DNA from: JBBRQP01 sp038226175
GTDB taxonomy: Bacteria > Cyanobacteriota > Cyanobacteriia > Gloeobacterales > Anthocerotibacteraceae
DNA length: 14,745 nt
NCBI GenBank assembly: GCA_038226175.1
Contig: JBBRQP010000069.1
Coordinates: 1-14,745, forward strand
Reading direction: 5' to 3'
Part shown: piece after piece, positions 1 through 6,670 of the stretch
Layout: each line of letters begins with the position of its first letter
Position numbering within the stretch: the first letter of the stretch is position 1
The notes under the pieces: model-generated
Databases searched by the model: none
What the model was told of the DNA's origin: nothing
The model's input: only the letters and a program-made list of their open reading frames with translations
Program-made: the position numbers and the translations under genes

Positions 1-122
1 GGGTGACGATTGAAGAAGTGGAAGAGCGATTAGAGCAACGATGTCGTAGTTTATCAAAGCAGACCGAGTTGCTCAAGAGATACTTGTTCTACCACTGGTG
101 GCCCAGAACAAAAACCTGCTAA
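1..122 (+). CDS. IS630-type transposase, C-terminal fragment (cut by window edge)
   Basis: The frame opening at base 3 encodes 39 residues and stops with TAA at 120-122. It contains a charged helix (IEEVEERLEQRC) followed by a run ending in YHWWP. Short aromatic tails of this kind, preceded by an ExxxxLxxRC helix, close many cyanobacterial IS630/Tc1-mariner-like DDE transposases. The catalytic domain would lie to the left, outside the window. Whether the full element is intact cannot be seen. It differs from the transposase tail at the right edge, so the two are not copies of one element. I could not recognise a terminal inverted repeat in the 63 bases before the next gene. The family call rests on remembered resemblance of a short tail and is therefore moderate. 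Confidence 0.6.
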   Translation, partial: VTIEEVEERLEQRCRSLSKQTELLKRYLFYHWWPRTKTC

Positions 123-185
123 TCAAACGGAAAGAGTATAACTTTCTATTTCTAAAAGAGTTACTCATACTTAAGAATGTCTTGG

Positions 186-581
186 CTAACCATTTATGGA
201 GTTTAAGGGCAGCTTTTCTGGTTGTGTAAACCACCAAGCCCAAGCAATCAAAACCAACTGCAACGGTAATCTTCCCCAATAAAGCGCAGGACTATGTGGT
301 AAACCAGCAATCACAATATCATTCACCGCCATATTGATATTTGCCGGAAAAACCGCAATAAATAAGGCAATCAAACCCCAAGCTGCTGCCCGACTGACCC
401 AGGGAATTAATAATCCAAGTCCACCCAAGATTTCAAAGAAGCCGCTGATGTAGACCAACAATAATGGTGCTGGCAAAAAAGCTGGCACAATCTGGACAAA
501 GGGGTGAGGCGTGAGAAAATGTAAACTCCCCGCTGTCATCATGAATAAAGCGAGTAGCCAACGCAAACTTGTTTTGAGCAT
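186..581 (-). CDS. DoxX-family small integral membrane protein
   Basis: This 131-aa protein has about four hydrophobic segments (roughly residues 7-22, 37-60, 65-82 and 100-118). The central pattern SGFFEILGGLGLLIP, followed by a second-half PANINMAVND stretch, is typical of the DoxX/DoxX-like membrane family. Members are usually 120-150 aa, so it looks complete. The family is poorly defined biochemically: some members take part in thiol or sulfur redox reactions or redox-stress responses, and nothing in this sequence fixes a function. It lies 66 bases downstream of the CzcA-like pump gene on the same strand and could be cotranscribed. A possible extended -10 (TGATATACA, 609-601 on the minus strand) could also give it its own promoter. 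The ATG at 581 is the only sensible start; no strong Shine-Dalgarno is visible. Its end lies only 63 bases from the left transposase fragment. Confidence 0.75.
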   Translation of the reverse strand: MLKTSLRWLLALFMMTAGSLHFLTPHPFVQIVPAFLPAPLLLVYISGFFEILGGLGLLIPWVSRAAAWGLIALFIAVFPANINMAVNDIVIAGLPHSPALYWGRLPLQLVLIAWAWWFTQPEKLPLNSING

Positions 582-647
582 AAATCTAGTTTAGAGCAGG
601 TGTATATCAGTAGTCTCTATCACCAGGATGTGAACCGATTAACCTGT

Positions 648-3600
648 TTAGTGCTTGTGAGAGGCTTTACTGGGCTTAAGCAAAGTCTTCCAACTATCTT
701 TCCCACAAATGACCGGGTAAAGCGTAGGTAAAACTAGTAAGGTCAAGGCAGTTGCTGTGAGCAGTCCCCCAATCACCACCGTCGCCAAAGGACGTTGCAC
801 CTCTGCACCGACACTCGTAGCAATCGCCATCGGTAAAAAGCCTAACGACGCAACCAACGCTGTCATCAGTACTGGACGTAAACGCAGTGAGGCTCCCGCA
901 TAGGCCGCTTCGGCAGGATTTAGGCCATCTTGCTGCTCATGGTTACGAATCGTTGAGACCAAGACTACGCCATTGAGTACGGCTACGCCAAAAAGCGCGA
1001 TAAAGCCAACTCCTGCCGTAACTGATAGCGGCATACCTCTGAGTGCTAGCGCAAATAAACCACCTGACAGTGCTAACGGGATATTCAAAAAAATCAACAA
1101 ACCGGGACGAAAACTACCATAGGTCGCATAGAGCAAGGTAAAAATCAGCAACAGAGCCACGGGAATCAAAATAAATAACCGCGCTTGGGCCTCTTGGAGA
1201 TTTTTGAACTGACCGCCCCACTCAAGACGATAACCTTCGGGTAAGATAACCTGCTCACGGACAGCCTTTTGGGCTTCGGTAATATAACCCCCTAGGTCAC
1301 GGTCTTTGACATTAACTTGAACTAGCAAAAAGCGGTCTCCTGCCAAATGATCAATCTCCGCTGGCGCATCACCGAGCTTCAAAGTCGCTACTTGCTTGAG
1401 AGTAATCAGTTCACCCGAACGACTACTAACGGGCAAATTACCGATATCACTAATCTGCTTGATACTCTCAGGGGCAAACCGTACCGCTAGGTCGTAGCGG
1501 GGTTTACCTTGATAAATGGTGCCAACCACACTACCTGCGACTGCTGTCGAGACCGTATCAAGGACATCTTGGGCATCAACGCCATAGGCACTGAGTGCAG
1601 GGTAATTGAGCACTGCCGTTACCACGGGCAATCCTTCAGTTTGGGTGATCTTGAGGTCACTGCTGCCCTTGACTTGATTGAGTACTTTGCTCACTTGCGT
1701 ACCGACTTGGGAAAGGGTTTGCAAATTTGACCCAAAGACTCGAATCGCTATATCGCCCTTGGCTCCGGCGATCAGCTCATTCATGCGTTGCTCAATTGGC
1801 TGTCCAAAGGCAATGGCTGCACCGGGGACGGCTTGATCAAGACGCTTACTGAGAATATTTTCGAGCTCCTGTTGGGTATGGGCAGTTTTCCACTCCTTTT
1901 GGGGCTTGAGGATAATAAAAAAGTCCGTCTCATCGGGGCTCATCGGATCAAAAGCCTGTTCGGAATGCCCCGAGCGTGCCACAGTGGTCGCTACTTCGGG
2001 CAACTCACGGACAACTTTTTCCATCAGCGTTGTCTGTTGGGCAGAGGCTTCGAGAGAGCTAGAGACCGGACGATTAACCGTTAAGACAATCGAGCCTTCT
2101 TTGAGACTAGGAATAAATTCTGTACCCAAAAAAGGTAACGGCAACAAGCTAGCGACAAAAACACCGAGGGCAATCACCGTAATCAAAGCTGGCTGACCCA
2201 TACAAAATCGCAATAAACTTTCATAACGCGGTCTTAGCCACCGCAAAATAAACGTCTCTTTTTCTTCTGGCACTCCCTGGATCAAAAAATAAGCCAGCAC
2301 AGGGGTAACAAATAGGGCAATAAACAAGGCTGCGATCAAGCCAAAGACAACGGTCAAGGCCATGGGCTGAAAGGTCTTCCCGGCGACACCCGTCAAAAAT
2401 AAAATCGGCAAATAAACCACGATAATAATTGCTACGGCAAATAAAACCGGACGGGCAACTTCGGTAGCGGCAAGCTCAACGACCCTAAGCCGGTCTTCAG
2501 GACGCGGCTTTTCTTCGGCTAAACGGCGCAAAATATTCTCAATCATCACGACTGAGCCATCAATCAAAACCCCAAAATCAATGGCGCCTAAGGAGAGTAA
2601 ATTACCCGAAGTATTGGTCAGTACCAAAAAACTAATTGCCCCCATCATCGCCAGTGGAATCGCGGTTGCAGCAATTAAGCCGCCTTGCAAATTCCCCAAG
2701 ACCAAAAAGAGGATCAGTACGACTAAGATGGCACCTTCAATTAAGTTATGCCAAACCGTATCAATCGTGGCGTGAATCAGATCCGAGCGGTCGTAAAAAG
2801 GCACGACATGCACACCTTTAGGTAAGCCGGGAGCCAGTTCTGCAAGTTTATTTTTAACGCCTTGGACGACCATTTCCGAGTTTTCGCCACGCCGCATAAT
2901 GACAATGCCAATCGTGGTTTCGCCCCGACCATTTTGGGTGACGACGCTTTGAGAAAGTTTTTTACCAATTACAACTTCAGCGATGTCGCGGATACGCACA
3001 CTGCCGCCATGGCTGGTGATCTGAGCGGGAATATCATTGGTCATGCGGCGTCCGGCGATGGCTTCTTTGACACTCGTCGCGCCATGTCCAGCGATGACCA
3101 CAGCACCAATATCTTCCGGGGTATGGAGCATCCCTTCGGCGCGTAATAAGATTTGGTTATCGTTGACGACCGTATAACCGCCCCCAGCGTTGGCATTATT
3201 CATCTGAAGTGCTGTCATCACCTGCTGCATCGTCAGGCTGTAGCTACGTAACTTGTCGGGATCGACGCGGACTTGATATTCCTTGGCCTGACCGCCCATA
3301 GCTTGGACTTCTTCGACCCCCGGCACACCTTTGAGCACAGGGATGACCTGCCAATCCAAAATATCCCGCAGTTCCATCAACGAATAGCCCTTACCCCTGA
3401 CCTCAAACTGATAAACCTCCCCCAAACCTGTGGCAATCGGCCCGAGCTCCACAGAAACCCCAACTTTTGGGAGCTGTTCTTGGGCTTTACCGAGGCGTTC
3501 TGAGACCTGTTGGCGCGCCCAATAAATATCCGTACCATCCTCAAAAACCGCCGTGACTTGAGCTAGCGCGTACTTAGAAATTGACCGCAACTCCACTAAG

Positions 3601-3854
3601 CGCGGCATACCCTGAAGCACCTGCTCAAGCGGATAGGTCACATACTGCTCAGTTTCTTGGGGTGCAAAGCCCCGGGCATTAGCCGTGACCGTCACTTGGA
3701 TATTGGAGATATCTGGTACAGCATCAATTTTTAGTTTAAAAAACGTATAAACGCCCACCCCTGTCGCCAAAACTAAGGCAACTACCATTAAAATTCGTTG
3801 ACGCAAGGCTCCTGCCACCCACTTCTCGATACCGCGTAAAGGTGTAGTATCCAT
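648..3854 (-). CDS. czcA: Heavy-metal efflux RND pump, CzcA-like (HME family)
   Basis: This 1068-aa inner-membrane proton/metal antiporter has the full RND architecture: TM1 at about 19-39, a large periplasmic porter loop, TM2-6 at about 365-525, a second porter loop and TM8-12 at about 870-1050. The TM4 motif DFGxxxDGSVVMIEN carries D426, D432 and E439, the acidic proton-relay set of divalent-metal HME pumps. CusA-type Cu/Ag pumps have AIG and one Asp fewer here. The cleft region has NELIAG at 692-697, as in CzcA, where CusA places a Met of its three-Met binding site; the other two Met positions are also non-Met by my alignment. This points to Zn/Co/Cd/Ni rather than Cu/Ag, but the metal is inferred. 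Its ATG overlaps the adaptor stop by one base (TAATG), so translation is probably coupled. The symbol marks family resemblance only. Confidence 0.9.
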   Translation of the reverse strand: MDTTPLRGIEKWVAGALRQRILMVVALVLATGVGVYTFFKLKIDAVPDISNIQVTVTANARGFAPQETEQYVTYPLEQVLQGMPRLVELRSISKYALAQVTAVFEDGTDIYWARQQVSERLGKAQEQLPKVGVSVELGPIATGLGEVYQFEVRGKGYSLMELRDILDWQVIPVLKGVPGVEEVQAMGGQAKEYQVRVDPDKLRSYSLTMQQVMTALQMNNANAGGGYTVVNDNQILLRAEGMLHTPEDIGAVVIAGHGATSVKEAIAGRRMTNDIPAQITSHGGSVRIRDIAEVVIGKKLSQSVVTQNGRGETTIGIVIMRRGENSEMVVQGVKNKLAELAPGLPKGVHVVPFYDRSDLIHATIDTVWHNLIEGAILVVLILFLVLGNLQGGLIAATAIPLAMMGAISFLVLTNTSGNLLSLGAIDFGVLIDGSVVMIENILRRLAEEKPRPEDRLRVVELAATEVARPVLFAVAIIIVVYLPILFLTGVAGKTFQPMALTVVFGLIAALFIALFVTPVLAYFLIQGVPEEKETFILRWLRPRYESLLRFCMGQPALITVIALGVFVASLLPLPFLGTEFIPSLKEGSIVLTVNRPVSSSLEASAQQTTLMEKVVRELPEVATTVARSGHSEQAFDPMSPDETDFFIILKPQKEWKTAHTQQELENILSKRLDQAVPGAAIAFGQPIEQRMNELIAGAKGDIAIRVFGSNLQTLSQVGTQVSKVLNQVKGSSDLKITQTEGLPVVTAVLNYPALSAYGVDAQDVLDTVSTAVAGSVVGTIYQGKPRYDLAVRFAPESIKQISDIGNLPVSSRSGELITLKQVATLKLGDAPAEIDHLAGDRFLLVQVNVKDRDLGGYITEAQKAVREQVILPEGYRLEWGGQFKNLQEAQARLFILIPVALLLIFTLLYATYGSFRPGLLIFLNIPLALSGGLFALALRGMPLSVTAGVGFIALFGVAVLNGVVLVSTIRNHEQQDGLNPAEAAYAGASLRLRPVLMTALVASLGFLPMAIATSVGAEVQRPLATVVIGGLLTATALTLLVLPTLYPVICGKDSWKTLLKPSKASHKH

Positions 3855-5077
3855 TATTCTGCCCCGCCAAGGGTCGCTTTTAGGGCTTGGCCTTTGAGCA
3901 CAAAGGAGCCATTCGTGACCACCTGCTCCCCTTCGTGTAACCCCTGCGTGATCAGTGTATTTTGTGGTGATTGCGCTCCGATGCTGACTTTTTGTAGATA
4001 ATAACGATCACCTTTTTGGATAAAGACCACAGTTTTTTGCGCAACTTGTTGGAGGGCGACGGTGGGTATGCTCAGTCCGCTAGCTTGGCGCACTTGGGCT
4101 TGGGCAAGAACCGTGAGACCAGGTTTTAGGGCTTGGGTCGGACTTTGTACCGTGGCTCGAATGCCAATATTACGGGTCAAGGGGTCAAAATCTTGGGCGC
4201 GTCCGGTGATCTGACCACGAAAAGTCTGACCGGGAGCAGATTCATTGGTAAAACTAATCGGGGTGCCATTGGGTAAAGAACTCGCCTGAGCTTGCGGCAC
4301 TTGTAGCACCACCCAGACTTCACGTAGGTCGGCAATCGTAAAAAGTTTATCACCCTTGAGCACCACTTTACCTGGCTCAATATCGCGGGTGACCACTACT
4401 CCTTTGATCGGACTAACCAGCGTCAAGGTTGAGGAAATAGTCGCACTTGCCCCGAGCGCTTTGAGTTGACTGATGGCGGCATTTTGCGCCGCTAGGGCTT
4501 GGCGCACTTGAGCTTGGGCATTAGCAATATCTACTTCAGTGAGCGTAAGTCGGCCTTCGGCTTGTTGGGCATCTTGGAGGGAGCTAATGCCTTTTTGCAC
4601 TAAGAGTCGTTCACGTGCCACTTCTTGGCGCACCAGATTACGCCGACTCTGAGCAAGTTTGACCTGGGACTGAGCCGCTTGTACCTGAGACTGCGCAGCG
4701 AGTAATTGTTGCTGATAGGTGCCTAATTCTGTTGTGTTCATGCGGGCGACAGGTTGACCCTTGCGGACGGTATCGCCAATATCAGCGAGCATTTCCGTAA
4801 TCTCACCACCCACTAAAGGAGAAACCGAACCAACTTTGGTTTCTGAGGGCTGGATAACGGCGCTATAGGTAATAGTTTGTACCAAAGCCTGACGGACTAC
4901 GGCGGTGGTTTGGATATTGGCGCGCCGCTTCATCTCTGGAGTCAAGGTCAGAATATTGGGATCAACGGCAGCAGCAGCAGTATCAGGAGCGGGAGTCTGC
5001 TTCGTTGCACTACAACCACCCAACAAGCCCATCATGATGACTGGAGCAAACCAAGAACTGAAGCTGCTTTTGGACAT
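3854..5077 (-). CDS. RND periplasmic adaptor lipoprotein (HlyD/CzcB-CusB family)
   Basis: This 407-aa membrane-fusion protein connects the CzcA-like pump to an outer-membrane channel. The N-terminus has a short hydrophobic stretch ending in lipobox LGGC (19-22), so C22 should be lipidated and anchor the protein to the inner membrane. Then come a barrel-sandwich (lipoyl-like) half at about 85-115, a Gln/Ala-rich alpha-hairpin coiled coil at about 120-205, the second lipoyl half (VSPIKGVVVTRDIEPGKVV) at about 220-240, and beta-barrel and membrane-proximal domains to the end. The His-rich tail of CzcB and the Met residues used by CusB to bind metal are not apparent, so the adaptor gives no clue to the substrate. 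It is the first gene of the metal-efflux operon, with a recognisable promoter just upstream. The ATG at 5077 is well placed directly before the signal peptide. Confidence 0.9.
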   Translation of the reverse strand: MSKSSFSSWFAPVIMMGLLGGCSATKQTPAPDTAAAAVDPNILTLTPEMKRRANIQTTAVVRQALVQTITYSAVIQPSETKVGSVSPLVGGEITEMLADIGDTVRKGQPVARMNTTELGTYQQQLLAAQSQVQAAQSQVKLAQSRRNLVRQEVARERLLVQKGISSLQDAQQAEGRLTLTEVDIANAQAQVRQALAAQNAAISQLKALGASATISSTLTLVSPIKGVVVTRDIEPGKVVLKGDKLFTIADLREVWVVLQVPQAQASSLPNGTPISFTNESAPGQTFRGQITGRAQDFDPLTRNIGIRATVQSPTQALKPGLTVLAQAQVRQASGLSIPTVALQQVAQKTVVFIQKGDRYYLQKVSIGAQSPQNTLITQGLHEGEQVVTNGSFVLKGQALKATLGGAE

Positions 5078-5104
5078 TTTCTCTATACTTAACTGCGTAG
5101 CCCC

Positions 5105-5138
5105 ATTCTACCTAAGGCAATGTGAAGTTTTGGTGAAG
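5105..5138 (-). promoter_or_regulatory. Metal-efflux operon promoter with PhoB/OmpR-like direct repeats
   Basis: On the minus strand, CTTCACC (5138-5132), four bases AAAA, and CTTCACA (5127-5121) form a direct repeat with an exact 11-bp period. Ten bases later comes TAGAAT (5110-5105), matching five of six bases of a -10 hexamer. No good -35 exists at the normal distance. Two 7-bp repeats separated by 4 bp and ending 10 bp before the -10 is the layout of E. coli pho-box promoters, where a response regulator takes the place of a -35 contact. Metal-pump operons are commonly run by OmpR-family regulators (CusR, CzcR, CopR), but none is encoded in this window. The start codon of the adaptor is at 5077. 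The layout is seen directly; the identity of the regulator is inference. Confidence 0.5.
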
Positions 5139-5209
5139 AAGCCAGCTAGGATCTACCGAAAAGCTAGGCAGGTCACGTGGCACAATAGTAAGCAGTCTGC
5201 GGGGTGTAC

Positions 5210-6034
5210 ATGGAGATTTGGGAGTTAGATTTTGCTAGTCGGCCTCTAGTTAATGAGGAAGGCAAAAGGCTCTGGGAATTGTTGATTTGCTCCCAAACTT
5301 CTGAATTGCGGTACGCGGCACGCTGTGTGCAAAAAGAAGCAACCCGTGCCTTTGTGATCGAGCATCTGACAGCGGCGATGGCACAAGCCAATACTCAGCC
5401 CTCTGAAGTACGGTTGTTACGGCTATCGGGTTTTGCTGAGCAAGCCTGCAAACAGTTAGAAATTCCGAGTCGCGTCACGCTCAAGGTTTATCCTTTGCGA
5501 CGATGGCTAGCGCAACGTGAGCGAGATATTTATCCCCAAGAATCAGGCTACCAACCAACTAAATATACGCAGTTCAATATTGATGATATCCCGCCGCAGC
5601 CGTTACCCGATATTATCAAAGGTGAAAAGTGGGCGTTTGTCAGTCTGCGGGCGGGAGACCTAAGGGATGTGGAGACCAGCACGGGTTTTGGCGATTTATC
5701 AGCCCTCCCCTTAGCGGATGATGTGGTTGTACCAGGATTTGTACTATTTTCTTCACGCGCAAGGGCGATGGCGGCTTGGATGCAGGGCATTGAACCCTCA
5801 GGTATGCGCTATATTCCTGGCGAATCCGATGCACAAGCTAGTCTGATTTTAGATGTCGGCTCGGCTGAACGCTGGGTTGTGGCACGCTTTCGTCCCCAGG
5901 AAAAAGCTCTTCTCGCTGAAGGAGCTTTATTTGAACAACAAAAAACGGGTAGTCAAGGCTATCATTTTTTGGCAATTCAGCTTTTGGATAAAGATGAACT
6001 GATGGGGTTTTGGAGGTTATGGGACGGGGGTTGA
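5210..6034 (+). CDS. Tab2/Atab2 family RNA-binding protein (DUF1092)
   Basis: The 274-aa product opens with the family signature MEIWELDFASRP and continues with ELLIC, PSRVTLKVYPLRRWLAQRER, DIYPQ.GY, and PPQPLPDIIKGEKWAFVSL near the middle. These blocks in this order define Tab2/Atab2, an A/U-rich RNA-binding family found across cyanobacteria, algae and plants. Chlamydomonas Tab2 is needed for translation of psaB mRNA and Arabidopsis ATAB2 for making photosystem proteins; the cyanobacterial role is less well known. Length is normal for the family. The frame also allows a GTG start at 5204, but ATG 5210 gives the canonical N-terminus. It diverges from the metal-efflux operon, with 132 bases between the start codons, and converges with the MarR gene. 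It has no obvious functional link to the pumps on either side and is the best taxonomic marker here. Confidence 0.88.
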   Translation: MEIWELDFASRPLVNEEGKRLWELLICSQTSELRYAARCVQKEATRAFVIEHLTAAMAQANTQPSEVRLLRLSGFAEQACKQLEIPSRVTLKVYPLRRWLAQRERDIYPQESGYQPTKYTQFNIDDIPPQPLPDIIKGEKWAFVSLRAGDLRDVETSTGFGDLSALPLADDVVVPGFVLFSSRARAMAAWMQGIEPSGMRYIPGESDAQASLILDVGSAERWVVARFRPQEKALLAEGALFEQQKTGSQGYHFLAIQLLDKDELMGFWRLWDGG

Positions 6035-6160
6035 GACTCCTGAGGAGCGATAAAAAGAGCGCACAAGCAATAGATCTTCTGCTTTTAGCTACCCAATATT
6101 GGGGCCGGGGGGCTTCCTCAGTACATGAATGACTATCTAGACGGCAGTGATAGCAAAGAT
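6035..6160. other. Convergent intergenic gap with several hairpins
   Basis: This 126-base gap separates the 3' ends of the Tab2/Atab2 gene and the MarR operon. It holds CTCC-TGA-GGAG just past the Tab2 stop, then AAGCA-N10-TGCTTTT at 6065-6086, which could be a weak terminator for rightward transcription, and the perfect palindrome CCCAATATTGGG at 6092-6103. None is a textbook GC-rich stem followed by a long U run. A run of five T on the minus strand, near 6050, follows the 6065-6084 stem by several bases and could help stop leftward transcripts. Termination from both sides probably occurs here, but the exact sites are uncertain. Confidence 0.35.
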
Positions 6161-6664
6161 TTAATCTCCCAACTTTTGCCGTAATCGGGTCAGCAGACGA
6201 ATTAATTGCGTATGTTCTTCTGATGTAAGACAAGAGAAGAGTCCTTCCATGTGCATCTCATGAGGAATTTTGACTACCTCAATCAATTCTGAGCCTTTGG
6301 CGGTAGGCTTCACCATCGTGAGACGACGGTCATGAAGATGTTTTTCGCGGATGACCAAGCCTTCGCGTTCCATCCGGTCAATCATGCCTGTCATATTAGC
6401 CTTACTGACGCCCTGCCATTCGCCTAGCTCAGTTAGTGAAAGACCAGTTTCTTTACCGTGGCAATTAAGCAGAAATAATAATTCACACTGCGGGCCGGTC
6501 ATGCCAAAAGGTTCCAAAAAGTCATTGAAAGACTTTTCAAATAGGCGCGCCGTACGAATCAGATTAACTACCGCTACAATCGGCTGCGGGCACTGTTCAT
6601 CCAAAAATGACAGTACCCAAGCAGGAGGAAGAATATCGGTTTTCGGGTCATTGGTCGTGAGCAA
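6161..6664 (-). CDS. MarR-family transcriptional regulator
   Basis: This 167-aa protein has a dimerisation helix at about 28-50, a winged helix-turn-helix at about 55-125 (recognition region LGEWQGVSKANMTGMIDRME), the MarR wing signature HDRRLTMVKPTAKG at about 111-124 with D112-R113-R114, and a closing C-terminal helix. The four cysteines (25, 60, 68, 145) do not match a known sensor arrangement I can name. The start is TTG at 6664: AGGAG at 6678-6674, overlapping the stop codon of the pump gene, lies nine bases upstream, and no in-frame ATG occurs before the HTH. It is the third gene of the adaptor-pump-MarR operon, six bases behind the pump gene. MarR proteins usually repress a neighbouring efflux operon and release DNA on binding a small phenolic or lipophilic ligand. 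Two palindromes on the operon promoter are the likely operators. Confidence 0.92.
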   Translation of the reverse strand: MLTTNDPKTDILPPAWVLSFLDEQCPQPIVAVVNLIRTARLFEKSFNDFLEPFGMTGPQCELLFLLNCHGKETGLSLTELGEWQGVSKANMTGMIDRMEREGLVIREKHLHDRRLTMVKPTAKGSELIEVVKIPHEMHMEGLFSCLTSEEHTQLIRLLTRLRQKLGD

Positions 6665-6670
6665 AGGAAA

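Noticed and set aside
1509..3503. Several + strand open frames of 60-98 codons inside the CzcA-like gene (and similar ones inside the other pump and adaptor genes)
   Set aside because: They lie opposite strongly conserved coding sequence, have no family resemblance and are explained as antisense shadows of the real genes.
6092..6103. Perfect palindrome CCCAATATTGGG as a terminator
   Set aside because: No T tract follows on either strand; it is noted only as a hairpin in the convergent gap.
5838..6233. 131-codon open frame on the minus strand antisense to the Tab2/Atab2 3' end and overlapping the MarR gene
   Set aside because: It has no recognisable domain, overlaps two confident genes and its composition looks like an out-of-frame translation.
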